Source: a virus. From it: a DNA stretch of 26,668 nt. A program made the position numbers and the translations under genes. The first letter of the stretch is position 1, and each line of letters starts with the position of its first letter. The notes under the pieces are model-generated. The model did not search any database. It saw only the letters and a list, made by a program, of their open reading frames with translations, and was not told where the DNA came from. Location of the stretch: positions 1 to 26,668 of the IMG/VR virus record IMGVR_UViG_3300010354_000525; one strand, 5' to 3'. Shown one piece after another: positions 7,201 through 14,200 of the stretch.

Positions 7201-9022
7201 TTAGACCTATGCTGTTTGCTATGTCAATGCTATTCTCAAACTTTGTACCTGCCGCACTACTGATTGTTCTATACAATCTATGTAATTCTGTATTTGATGT
7301 GTTGCCATAGTTGATGTCCATATACAACACAGCACCAACTTCTGGCACAGCACTTGTCACATTGAAACTAGTGACAACACCTGCTGAATCTGGATTCTGT
7401 ACTACTGTTGGTTGTGATGGAGCATAGATGATATTAGGATCAGTTAGACCTGTGTTAGGGTCTGGTCTGAAATCTTCTATAGCGAAATCACTATAGATCG
7501 TACCATTATATTCCAGTGCCGCTATAGTAGTGCCCAAACTTCCATCAGGGTATTTTTCTTCATTTACGCTAGCGACACGGAACAGTTTACCTTTGCCACC
7601 ATTCAATACATCCCAACCATATTCTTCGTGCTTGACACGAATAACATCACCTGCTTCAATCTGTATACCGCTATAATCTAATTGGAAAGTGACAGTCAAA
7701 TCTTCTCTGCTCTGTAACAATCTGCGAATGCCTAGATATTTTGCTTGTACAGCATTATTGACTAATGGCAAGTCAACATCTAGTTTGTTGATTGCTTCGT
7801 TAGGACTCATTACTTCTGGTATGTAATCTGCTAACTCAATTATTTGATAATCAGTTTGATCTTTTATGCTATTGTTTGGATAAGCAACTTCTAATAAATT
7901 ATATGTTTCGTTTAGATTGATTGGTGCTATCTGTACGCCACCGACAAGATTGCTACTATCTACTAAAAATAAATCGTCAATGGTGACTGGTGGATCGCCA
8001 CTAGGTACCCAGTCATATGGATTGTTCATTACAACTTTCCATTTTGCTACTAGTTCGCTATATTGTAACCAACTATCGCAACTATCTACAAGTTCTTGTA
8101 GATTTGTTAGACAATTATTTTGTGTGCTTACTGTACCATTTATTGTATAACGATTTTGTGTATACGCAACACTTTCGTATTCGTAAGGTATTTGCTCATT
8201 ACTATATTCGTCTAATGCGTCTAAACTATCTGTGTCAATGCGTGACAAAGGTATAGCACAACCATATCTAGTGTTGAGCATGTAATCTTTTATAACAGCA
8301 CCAGGACTTGACAAACTATTTGTGATTTTACACATCAAGCCGCCTAGGCCAACTGTACCTGCTTTCTGATCGTAATCTACTCTGACTACTGCGAATGCGC
8401 AATTAGTCATAGTATCTGTTGCTGTCCATCTTTGATAGACAGGTATTCTTGGATCACTCAATACTTGTATTGCTGTTTGTGATGTGTTTACAGGACTATT
8501 GCTACCATTATCGTACAACCAGATATAAATCTTGCCACTCATCTTTGTGTCAATTTCTGTCTGGCTAGGTGTGTTTGTTATAAGACCAGTAACAACACCA
8601 TTGAAACCAAATTGTACTCTCTTGTTATCGTAATATATGTTTGACAAATCAAAAGTATAACCACTACCTGCTGTTGTATCTGTCACTTCTGCTAGTGCTA
8701 CAACATACCACATAGTTTTTAGATCGCTAGATATCTTTGCGTCCATGACAGGCCCGCCAGCAAATGCTGTACCATAAATTACAGGAATCTTGTTATCTGT
8801 TGCTGGTGGTAACTGTACACGACCACCACCTGTGCCACGACCTGCGCTTGCTGCCATCTTTTTAGCATACAAACTACTTGCTGTGATTGCTAATGTACCA
8901 GCAAGTACGCTAGTAGCAATACCTATAGCACTAAATGTACCTGCGGCGGCAAATGCTGCCGCAAAGCCTGCGCCAGTAAGACCACCTACAACTGCTGCCG
9001 CTATCGCTGTAAAAATTGCCAT
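4250..9022 (-). CDS. Tail tip / host-specificity protein, gpJ-like, with long decapeptide shaft
   Basis: At 1590 residues this is the largest protein in the window, in the place of lambda gpJ after the distal tail genes. Residues 1-52 are Ala/Gly-rich and strongly hydrophobic (two helix-length stretches), followed by a Gly-rich linker and the segment DNKIPVIYGTAFAGGPV (76-92), which resembles the N-terminus of J-like tip proteins. Hub-like domains follow, including about 440-500. A fibronectin-III-like domain lies at about 531-645. Six NGN-type decapeptides (about 733-792) and 25 tandem decapeptides (804-1053) form a shaft. The C-terminus has two Asp-box-like motifs (SSDGGNTW near 1178; SLDDGDSW near 1398) and WVAVG repeats, suggesting propeller-like blades that could bind a ligand. 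The start has GGAG 6 nt upstream, inside the GNAT gene. The protein probably controls genome release and receptor contact. Confidence 0.85.
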   Translation of the reverse strand: MAIFTAIAAAVVGGLTGAGFAAAFAAAGTFSAIGIATSVLAGTLAITASSLYAKKMAASAGRGTGGGRVQLPPATDNKIPVIYGTAFAGGPVMDAKISSDLKTMWYVVALAEVTDTTAGSGYTFDLSNIYYDNKRVQFGFNGVVTGLITNTPSQTEIDTKMSGKIYIWLYDNGSNSPVNTSQTAIQVLSDPRIPVYQRWTATDTMTNCAFAVVRVDYDQKAGTVGLGGLMCKITNSLSSPGAVIKDYMLNTRYGCAIPLSRIDTDSLDALDEYSNEQIPYEYESVAYTQNRYTINGTVSTQNNCLTNLQELVDSCDSWLQYSELVAKWKVVMNNPYDWVPSGDPPVTIDDLFLVDSSNLVGGVQIAPINLNETYNLLEVAYPNNSIKDQTDYQIIELADYIPEVMSPNEAINKLDVDLPLVNNAVQAKYLGIRRLLQSREDLTVTFQLDYSGIQIEAGDVIRVKHEEYGWDVLNGGKGKLFRVASVNEEKYPDGSLGTTIAALEYNGTIYSDFAIEDFRPDPNTGLTDPNIIYAPSQPTVVQNPDSAGVVTSFNVTSAVPEVGAVLYMDINYGNTSNTELHRLYRTISSAAGTKFENSIDIANSIGLNNVIIDINDIPAGNYYFSVVARNDFGGNTSNVSNLFFWVGAGINTANIIDGNGVFSNGNILTSNNAISNISVGANVYLTGGTGELANNTYIVSVNSTTPTANFVVTPTPVIPLANATIQVIRGGINGNAIVPNTMPGNRVSPNTLPGNTIIGNTVNGNVIIANTLNGNAILTNTANGNIIINGTVTNVQIAIDTIISNNIRANAITAGKIAADAVTANTIAANSIIAGKIAVDAVTANTIAANSVIAGKIAADAVTANTIAANSVVAGKIAADAVTANSIAANAVIAGKIAAGAVTAGTIDVGAVTANTIAANAITSNTIQANAITAGKIDANAVTAGTIAAGAVTSNTIAANAITANTIQANAITAGKIDANAVTAGTIAVGAVTANTIAANAITSNTIQANAITSDKIAANSITSDKIAANSITSVMIQANTVTTEQLVIGSVTQARSTIQSATVEPVPFTNVGNAWPDNTRCIVPAGGVTIIPTTDPNTSANIEFQEGSRIQVGFTVKFYVEPTASNWDQYNCIELWKSGASQGFDRGFNSVQHSYNDSTFGRTQTIHAIGYGLVDLYSSDGGNTWGTYSSIAPEDLTYTGMVTIALGSQLANTIAPTVGYLQQNPAVCASTRQGNTGSASQLRLEQNLPYLSTTSLKLDMAGLVMAPGTGGNGPGANRELLGPAENGSIFWSPSGDFSTTANTQEGVSGLYKSYNSIYAGSANGTQYTAIAVGQTGTIVRATRTLNTNGTWSARPTYIGGNTSANLLSDLYGVASDDSVQSATSKWVAVGQYGMIQYSLDDGDSWTQVTSPVESALNAVRYGNGTWVAVGDDGVIVKNSGNIALANNWTQVDTSNLSWNNGASYGNIYDRDLVAIDYTSTYDKFNIGGTALLLNTGSANITPVLTYQQDPSEVYDLTRMTYFGSGPNVQSVALPSAQNRVLNSQVFSYSVIDSDYEQGQETTYYLVVGNLAGRQVYVGQAYIQVQEIKR
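5864..6613 (-). repeat. 25 tandem 30-nt units encoding decapeptides in the J-like protein
   Basis: The units follow the pattern [AS]-x-[KT]-I-x-A-[ND]-[AS]-[VI]-T, for example AGKIAADAVT and ANTIAANSVI, with 25 exact-length units and no frame breaks. Several higher-order blocks (AGKIAADAVT plus ANTIAANSVI; AGKIDANAVT plus AGTIAAGAVT) repeat, so the array grew by multi-unit duplication. It likely forms a rigid trimeric shaft. Confidence 0.9.
6647..6826 (-). repeat. Six tandem 30-nt units encoding NGN decapeptides
   Basis: Encodes six units of the form [NP]-G-N-x-[IV]-x-x-N-[TG]-x, for example PGNTIIGNTV and NGNVIIANTL, just before the main 25-unit array and with the same period but a different consensus. 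Confidence 0.8.
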
Positions 9023-9023
9023 A

Positions 9024-9476
9024 TTATACTCCTGCTACCCACACTTCTTCTGTTTTCTTATAGCCAAAGCGTGAGAAATCAAGGTCAGGACTATTGACCA
9101 TTTTTGTCATAGTAAACAATTTTATTTTACCTTCTTCTACTAGTTTTTCTGCTTGCTTGTTATATTCTTTTAGTAATCTATAACCTGCTGTTGTGTTTCT
9201 GTGTTCTGGTTCTACCCAATACACAAGTTCACGCAATATCTTTAGTTCTGGATCCCATATATTTTGATCTTTGACGCCTATGATCATACCTATAGGTTTG
9301 TCTGTTTCAGCAATGATAGCGATGCCACCACCTAATATGATATGATGATATAATTTGTTGATGTAATCTTCGTTATCACAATTGCGCATCAACTCAATAG
9401 GAGTTTGTTCGCGGAAATGTCGCAACATATCGCAAATGTGAGGAAGATCAAATTTATTTGCTGTTCGTATTTTCAT
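9024..9476 (-). CDS. GNAT-family N-acetyltransferase-like protein
   Basis: A 150-residue protein with the GNAT layout: N-terminal MKIRTANKFDLPHICDML (strand and helix 1), the beta strand IAIIAETDKPIGMIIGV (52-68), strand 4 LVYWVEPEHR (84-93), then RNTTAGYRLLKEY (93-105) in the position of the acetyl-CoA pyrophosphate loop, and the C-terminal FSRFGYKKTE (134-143), which matches the usual 'GF' strand. The R-x-x-G-x-G/A loop is degenerate (RNTTAG), so activity is not certain. The substrate cannot be read from sequence. The gene overlaps the upstream tail gene by ATGA and carries the ribosome site of the J-like gene in its last codons, so it is made together with the tail tip. Lambda has gpK and gpI in this place. 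Confidence 0.8.
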   Translation of the reverse strand: MKIRTANKFDLPHICDMLRHFREQTPIELMRNCDNEDYINKLYHHIILGGGIAIIAETDKPIGMIIGVKDQNIWDPELKILRELVYWVEPEHRNTTAGYRLLKEYNKQAEKLVEEGKIKLFTMTKMVNSPDLDFSRFGYKKTEEVWVAGV

Positions 9477-10180
9477 CTGTCATTTTCTCTGAAGTCGTCA
9501 CCACTGCGACCGCCTCCGCCGCCTCCGCCACCACCGCCGCCTCCGCCACCACCACCTGGGCCGTAACTTGCGCCTGGTATGACTGTGCGACCTTTTGTAT
9601 CTTGTCCAAAGTCAAACTGTACGCCTGCGATACCATATACACGATCCATGCTAGTATCGCTTGGATTGAAGAACTTCCAACTCTCTTCGTTTGTCTTACG
9701 ACCTGCTATGCGATTTTGTAATACATTTTTATAACTGCTTGCTGATACTACAACTGTGTAATTATCTGTTGTGTCCGCTCTTTCTTCTGACACGCTATAA
9801 CTTGTGATGATGCCAGTAAAGCGCAAATATGTGTTGCCTAAAACACCATTGTTAGCATAAAAGCCGCGATATACTTCTACTTCGCTACCTCTAATCTTTG
9901 TGTCTAATACAAGTTGTATGTTTTGACCACCGATACCACTCAATGTTATCAATGTATCACCGCTCGTTACACGAATATCACGGTTCTGACTACCTACTGC
10001 TAATAAGCCGCCCATAGGCAAATATGTCGTGCCATCAATGATTTCATTTTGATATGCGCTACTAAAAGTATACACACTAGTGTTTGCTGTGTTACCATAT
10101 TCATTGAATATAGTAAGTTTTACAAACTCTGCTGAATTGATGCTACTTGTATCTTGTACTTCAACTATATTTTGTGACAT
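9473..10180 (-). CDS. Tail-tip protein (gpL/DUF2163-like) with poly-glycine tail
   Basis: A 235-residue protein. The middle region contains RGSEVEVYRGFY, then LRFTGIITSYSVSEE, then VVVSASSYKNVLQNRIAGRK and WKFFNPSDTSMDRV, an order typical of tail hub or minor tail proteins such as lambda gpL and DUF2163/DUF1833 types, in which a beta domain describes a surface and ends in an 'N-P-x-D-x-x-x-x-x-V' segment. Residues 209-224 are 16 consecutive glycines, followed by a charged end (RSGDDFRENDR) that is translated up to the TGA overlapping the next start. The start overlaps the upstream stop as TAATG and has GGAGAC in front. Placement between the tape measure side and the J-like protein supports a distal tail function. 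The exact family is uncertain. Confidence 0.75.
   Translation of the reverse strand: MSQNIVEVQDTSSINSAEFVKLTIFNEYGNTANTSVYTFSSAYQNEIIDGTTYLPMGGLLAVGSQNRDIRVTSGDTLITLSGIGGQNIQLVLDTKIRGSEVEVYRGFYANNGVLGNTYLRFTGIITSYSVSEERADTTDNYTVVVSASSYKNVLQNRIAGRKTNEESWKFFNPSDTSMDRVYGIAGVQFDFGQDTKGRTVIPGASYGPGGGGGGGGGGGGGGGGRSGDDFRENDR
9509..9556 (-). repeat. GGN repeat encoding 16 glycines
   Basis: Sixteen GGN codons in a row (GGT, GGC, GGA mixed) give a G-rich coding strand far from the AT-rich surroundings. It could form a G-quadruplex in mRNA or DNA and may vary in length. Confidence 0.85.
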
Positions 10181-10875
10181 TATGCGTCTCCAACATACTC
10201 GTATAATGTGAACGCATCGCTAAACTCAATCAAAGCATTGTTGATAGTAGTTCCTGCGCTGTTTTGTAAGTAGCCACCTGGATATAGTTTATATGTAGGC
10301 ATGTTTGGACAAAATAGTTTGAACTGACATGGATTGCCTACAGTTATACCTAACACATTTGGTGTTATAGGTGTGCTGATAATATTTGGTCTGTTTGTGT
10401 AAACTATTACTGTGCTACCACTACCACGCAATACTCTGCCTGTGCTAGTGAATGGAAATGGATATGTACCTATCTGTATCAAATCGTTTGGCTCAAATAA
10501 AACAGTACCACTTGGTACTGCTGGTAGTCCTGACAATACTAGTTGATTGCCTACGAAACTTTGTACTAATATAGCACTAATATTTCCAGCACTCATAGCA
10601 CCTTGATATCTAAAAATCCAACTCAAAGCACTATTGTTTGCGAATGTAACTACTTGTGGTGTATTTCTATCTAATGTATCTAATGCTTCTAATAAATCAC
10701 GCACTTGACTATACTGAAATCTTGCTGGCATAGTCAATTTCATACGCCAAGGTTGATATGTTGGTGTCACACTGGTGCGAGGTATCTCGTTGCGTGTGAT
10801 TTGTATACCAACAACCTTTCTGCGATCAATTTCTAAACTGTCGCAATTATCTATTATTGTTTGTAGTCCAGCCAT
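10180..10875 (-). CDS. Minor tail protein, distal tail-like
   Basis: A 231-residue protein, mostly beta, starting MAGLQTIIDNCDSLEIDRRK. Residues about 38-75 (PTYQPWRMKLTMPARFQYSQVRDLLEALDTLDR) are the most regular part. It lies directly after the tape measure and small membrane protein genes and before the hub-like gene, the position of lambda gpM or a distal tail protein. The start has AGGA about 8 nt upstream and lies inside the end of the preceding 65-residue gene (29-nt overlap). Function is inferred from position and overall character. Confidence 0.7.
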   Translation of the reverse strand: MAGLQTIIDNCDSLEIDRRKVVGIQITRNEIPRTSVTPTYQPWRMKLTMPARFQYSQVRDLLEALDTLDRNTPQVVTFANNSALSWIFRYQGAMSAGNISAILVQSFVGNQLVLSGLPAVPSGTVLFEPNDLIQIGTYPFPFTSTGRVLRGSGSTVIVYTNRPNIISTPITPNVLGITVGNPCQFKLFCPNMPTYKLYPGGYLQNSAGTTINNALIEFSDAFTLYEYVGDA

Positions 10876-11044
10876 GCTTATTTCCTGTTATCTCACTACC
10901 ATATCCTATGATATACATGAGAATTGTAATTGGAAGCCAGTAAAGTGATATCAAGTTTAGAAAATGTGCCCATGTGAATGATATAGCACCTAAACTGAAT
11001 ACATTGAGAACGCCTGCTCTATATGGATTGTTTTCTACTTTCAT
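10847..11044 (-). CDS. Small membrane protein after the tape measure gene
   Basis: A 65-residue protein with a hydrophobic stretch at about 16-49 (LGAISFTWAHFLNLISLYW then LPITILMYIIGYG), long enough for one or two membrane segments, and a polar C-terminus. The ribosome site AGGAG lies 6 nt before the ATG and falls in the 9-nt gap after the tape measure stop, which strongly supports it being real. The 3' end overlaps the next gene by 29 nt. It could be a tail-tip channel component or a holin-like protein; nothing in the sequence decides this. Confidence 0.7.
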   Translation of the reverse strand: MKVENNPYRAGVLNVFSLGAISFTWAHFLNLISLYWLPITILMYIIGYGSEITGNKHGWTTNNNR

Positions 11045-11053
11045 TTGTTACTC

Positions 11054-13648
11054 CTATCGTGGTAATTCTTTCTGCGCCATCTGTACTGTGCCTAACAATG
11101 TTTTGCGATTTTCAGCAAACAACTGTGCTACACTCTTACTGTCTAACGCACTTATTTGGTTAGTAATATAATTGTTAGTTATATTTTGTGGTGCTTGTAA
11201 CTGATTGTTAGCAGGTTTGTAATTCTGCGGCACAAAAAGTTCAGCACCTTTCTCACCAACTAAACTTGGCTTACCTACTGGTGGCATACCACCTTGAGCA
11301 AAGCCTTGTATCTTTAGTTTATTTAGTTCTTTTATGTTCTCTAAAACATCGTTTGGTATGATCGTACCTTTTACTTTAGGTACAAAGAGTTCGGGTCCTT
11401 TTTCACCAACAAGGCTAGGCTTATTGACAGGAGGTTCGCCACCTTCAGCAAATCCAAATATCTTGCTGAAGAAGCCCATGATGCCACTGCCACCGCTAGT
11501 CATTGGATTGAATATGCTTGCTATCATTTGCTGTATCTTGCTCTGTACAATTTGAGCAATGATATTGTTGATCAAATCTTTGAATGATAGTTTGCCTGTT
11601 TTAGCAAAGTTTACAAATACATCTGTTAGACCTTTTGTAAATGTATCAAATGCCATCTTACCTTGTTCAGCAACAGTAGGTATAGTGTTTACAAAGTCAC
11701 GGTATGCTGTTTTCCAACCTTCTAACCAAGTTGTAGGTGTGTTAGCATTAGCAAGTTTTTCTTCGCCATCATATTGTGCTTGTAATGTTTGTAATCTTGC
11801 TGCCGTTAGTTTTTGTAACTGATCTAACTCACGCTTGAAGTTTTCATCACCAAGTTGTGCTTGCTTTTGTTGTAGTTCTAATAGTTTGACTTCAAAATCA
11901 TATTGTACTTGGCGTACTTGTCTTTGATGCTCAATTGCTCTTGTGGCATCATCAAGTGCTTGTTTAGACAAGCCGATCAACGATAGATTTTCTGTTAGTT
12001 GCTGTCCTGCTTCGTCAAACTTGAATTTTTCAGCAAGCATTTCTACAGCATGTGCTTGCTTATCTGCTTCGTCTCTTTGTTTTTGCTGTAAGAGTACATT
12101 TTCTTCAGCGGCTTTCTTCAAGCCAGCATTACCAGCAAGTATGCGATTGATTGCTAATTCTATTTCTTTATATTTTTGCGGACCTAATACATCTAGCCAC
12201 TGACCAGTGCTAGTTTTTAGTTCGTTTTGTTGTTGTCGTAGATTTTCAACAGCCTTGATACTATTTTGTATTGCGTCACGCTTTGCGACTTCAACTTCTT
12301 TTTGATCATCGCTCAAATTTAGAATATCTTTATTGAATTGTATCTGATTTAGATATTCTTTGTTTTGTTTTCTTACATCGGCAACAACACTAGCAAGATT
12401 CTTTTTGTAATCTTCCATTATTTGAAGATTTTCTAAAGCAATTTTTGCTTTTTCTTTTTCTTTATCTGCTTGCTTTTTTGCTTCTTCTGCGGCTTTTTTA
12501 GTTGCGTCTGCTTCGTCACGCTTTGCTTGACTTGTGATGCCTAGAAAATCAGTAACGGCTTGTGCCGCTTTCTTCACATAGTTTATAAATTCGTCTATAA
12601 GATCAATATCAAACGCAAATTTGATTGCTTCGTTTAGAGCATAGAACGCCGCTGATACAGCGGCAATAAGAGGTATAAATCTAGCGAATCCTGCTAGGAA
12701 ATAGAATAATGTTTTTAGTTGGAAGCCTATGTGTCTGATTACTTCCCAAACTTTACCAAGTATTGATGTCGCTGATGCCCATGCTCTTTGGAAGCCTTTT
12801 ATTCTTGTCTCGCCAGCACCAACAGTATCGCCTAAAACTTTGACACCTTGTTTTGCTAACGCAAGATAACCTAATATACCTGCGACAGCACTACCGATAC
12901 CACTGAATACTTTGAACGCAACTGCTAAACTACCAATAGATTTTGCTAGTTCAATAAAACTTTCAATCAACTGATCAATTTTTTCTTGTGGTAAGGCAGC
13001 GATTTTTTCTGCTAATGGTTCTAATGCTTTTAGTATGCTAAATTGTAACTTGACAAAACTTTGATCAAGTTTATCTTGTAATCTTGCTACTGCTTGTTGC
13101 GCGGCTACATAATTTTGTGCTTCTCTTACAGCACTCTTGTAACTTTCGCTAACATTATCAAGGCTAGTAGTATCTAATGTCTTACTAAAGATATCTCTTT
13201 TGACAGTTTGTGCTAATTGAGCATTCTTTTTCTCAAGTTCACCTAATCTTTCAATAACTTTGTCAAATATTTGTGTAGTATCGCTATTGATTATTTCTTC
13301 AGTAGTAAATCCTAACTGTCTAAACGCATCATTGGCGGCTTTGCTACCATTATACAATTCACCTAGTGTATTGCTAAATCTAGTTGCTGCCTGTAATGCG
13401 CTGTCAAATGTACCACCATTTGCCGCGACTGTATTTGCGAATCCTATAAGTTCAGCATTTGCGATTCCAGTAACTTTTGCTACATCTTCTATGCTGTCAG
13501 CAAAATTCATTACATTACGGATCAAAGCACCTATAGCAAGACCTGCTAATGCTGATTTTAGACCGCCTAACGATTTGTTTAGCGCATCAACATTTTTCTG
13601 CGCTTGCTGTGTTAGTACCTCAATCGTAAGTGTTTCTTTTGCTGCCAT
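11054..13648 (-). CDS. Tail tape measure protein
   Basis: An 864-residue protein. The N-terminus (LTIEVLTQQAQKNVDALNKS, then a Gly/Ala hydrophobic helix) is typical of tape measures. Helical and coiled regions lie at about 120-225 and 370-590 (rich in Glu, Lys, Gln), and hydrophobic segments at about 237-270 and 305-350 could enter the membrane. The C-terminus contains two copies of a 25-residue motif with KPSLVGEKG-x-ELFVP, a well-known tape measure feature. By the usual 0.15 nm per residue it predicts a tail of about 130 nm. It follows the chaperone genes, as expected. The start at 13648 lies 4 nt after the upstream stop with GGG in front. Confidence 0.95.
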   Translation of the reverse strand: MAAKETLTIEVLTQQAQKNVDALNKSLGGLKSALAGLAIGALIRNVMNFADSIEDVAKVTGIANAELIGFANTVAANGGTFDSALQAATRFSNTLGELYNGSKAANDAFRQLGFTTEEIINSDTTQIFDKVIERLGELEKKNAQLAQTVKRDIFSKTLDTTSLDNVSESYKSAVREAQNYVAAQQAVARLQDKLDQSFVKLQFSILKALEPLAEKIAALPQEKIDQLIESFIELAKSIGSLAVAFKVFSGIGSAVAGILGYLALAKQGVKVLGDTVGAGETRIKGFQRAWASATSILGKVWEVIRHIGFQLKTLFYFLAGFARFIPLIAAVSAAFYALNEAIKFAFDIDLIDEFINYVKKAAQAVTDFLGITSQAKRDEADATKKAAEEAKKQADKEKEKAKIALENLQIMEDYKKNLASVVADVRKQNKEYLNQIQFNKDILNLSDDQKEVEVAKRDAIQNSIKAVENLRQQQNELKTSTGQWLDVLGPQKYKEIELAINRILAGNAGLKKAAEENVLLQQKQRDEADKQAHAVEMLAEKFKFDEAGQQLTENLSLIGLSKQALDDATRAIEHQRQVRQVQYDFEVKLLELQQKQAQLGDENFKRELDQLQKLTAARLQTLQAQYDGEEKLANANTPTTWLEGWKTAYRDFVNTIPTVAEQGKMAFDTFTKGLTDVFVNFAKTGKLSFKDLINNIIAQIVQSKIQQMIASIFNPMTSGGSGIMGFFSKIFGFAEGGEPPVNKPSLVGEKGPELFVPKVKGTIIPNDVLENIKELNKLKIQGFAQGGMPPVGKPSLVGEKGAELFVPQNYKPANNQLQAPQNITNNYITNQISALDSKSVAQLFAENRKTLLGTVQMAQKELPR
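11228..11302 (-). repeat. Tape measure 25-residue motif, copy 2
   Basis: Encodes FAQGGMPPVGKPSLVGEKG then AELFVP. It matches copy 1 (11378-11452) at 20 of 25 residues, but many third codon positions differ, so the duplication is old. Confidence 0.85.
11378..11452 (-). repeat. Tape measure 25-residue motif, copy 1
   Basis: Encodes FAEGGEPPVNKPSLVGEKG then PELFVP, the first of two copies at the C-terminal end of the tape measure protein. Confidence 0.85.
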
Positions 13649-13652
13649 GATA

Positions 13653-13943
13653 TTAGCCCTTTGCTATTTGTTCAAGTCGCTTTGCTATGAACTCTTGTGT
13701 TGGTTTAGTCATGCCATCAGGGCTTTGTTTTGACCAGCCCTCATCTAATCTAACAGCGTATGGATAGTTGGCAACGATACTTTCGCCTTTTCGTACTGTC
13801 TTGCGTCTTGCGTTGCCACTACGAATAGGCGTGTTTTCTACAACGACTTTATGTGCTTCTTTAGGTAAGTTAGCAATATCACGCTTCATCTTATCCAGAC
13901 GGCGATTGATATTATTAGTTGTCTTTACTTTGACTTGTATCAT
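13653..13943 (-). CDS. HK97 gp10-like head-tail/tail completion protein
   Basis: A 96-residue protein. The order 'helix with basic residues (RRLDKMKRDIANLPKEAHKVV), then ENTPIRSGNARRKT, then IVANYPYAVRLDEGWSKQSP' matches the HK97 gp10 family, in which a T-P-x-x-x-G-x-L/A-R motif is followed by Y-A-x-x-x-E-x-G. Family members connect head and tail or complete the tail tube. The gene overlaps the chaperone frame by ATGA, so it is coupled to it. Its place between chaperone and tape measure, rather than among the head-tail connectors, is unusual. Confidence 0.75.
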   Translation of the reverse strand: MIQVKVKTTNNINRRLDKMKRDIANLPKEAHKVVVENTPIRSGNARRKTVRKGESIVANYPYAVRLDEGWSKQSPDGMTKPTQEFIAKRLEQIAKG

Positions 13944-14194
13944 TTTTTATTCTTCTTGTAAATCTCTAATAATTGCTCTTGCGTTATATTTGGTATAAAC
14001 TGACCAGGCTTGCTATTCGCTTTTTTGTTCTGATAAGTTTCCCAACTCATAACTGCGTCCATCACATATAAATCAAAAGTATCTGCTCTCTGTAAAATTT
14101 CGCTAGGCAAAAGACCATATCTCTTACCTAGCCCATCAATCTGTAATAATGATAACATCTTTGGACTATCCACCTCGATGTTATCATTTGTTAT
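13940..14194 (-). CDS. Tail assembly chaperone, frameshift-only part (gpT-like)
   Basis: This frame is open from the slippery site at 14200-14194 to the TGA at 13942-13940 and lies exactly in the -1 frame of the preceding gene. After slippage it adds 84 residues to the 98 of the upstream protein (182 in total), like lambda gpGT. The added part, with IDGLGKRYGLLPSEILQRADTFDLYVMDAVMSWE, is compact and helical; this L-P-S-E-[IL]-[LI]-x-R pattern is common in small phage proteins encoded before tape measures. A GTG at 14173 is an alternative independent start, but it has no good ribosome site. The stop overlaps the next gene's ATG. It is a chaperone for tape measure and tail tube assembly, and is probably not in the mature virion. 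Confidence 0.75.
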   Translation of the reverse strand: MTNDNIEVDSPKMLSLLQIDGLGKRYGLLPSEILQRADTFDLYVMDAVMSWETYQNKKANSKPGQFIPNITQEQLLEIYKKNKK

Positions 14195-14200
14195 TTTCCC
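14148..14200 (-). promoter_or_regulatory. Programmed -1 ribosomal frameshift signal
   Basis: The minus strand has the slippery heptamer G-GGA-AAA in the zero frame (14200-14194) directly before the TAA stop, a 5-nt spacer TAACA, then a perfect 12-bp stem: AATGATAACATC (14188-14177) pairing with GATGTTATCATT (14159-14148) around a 17-nt loop. Slippery site, 5-nt spacer and stem is the standard -1 frameshift layout; lambda uses GGGAAAG at the same place in gpG-gpT. Confidence 0.8.

Noticed and set aside
9454-9642. A 62-codon minus-strand frame with Ala/Val repeats
   Set aside because: It is the alternative-frame reading of the glycine codon run in the hub-like gene.
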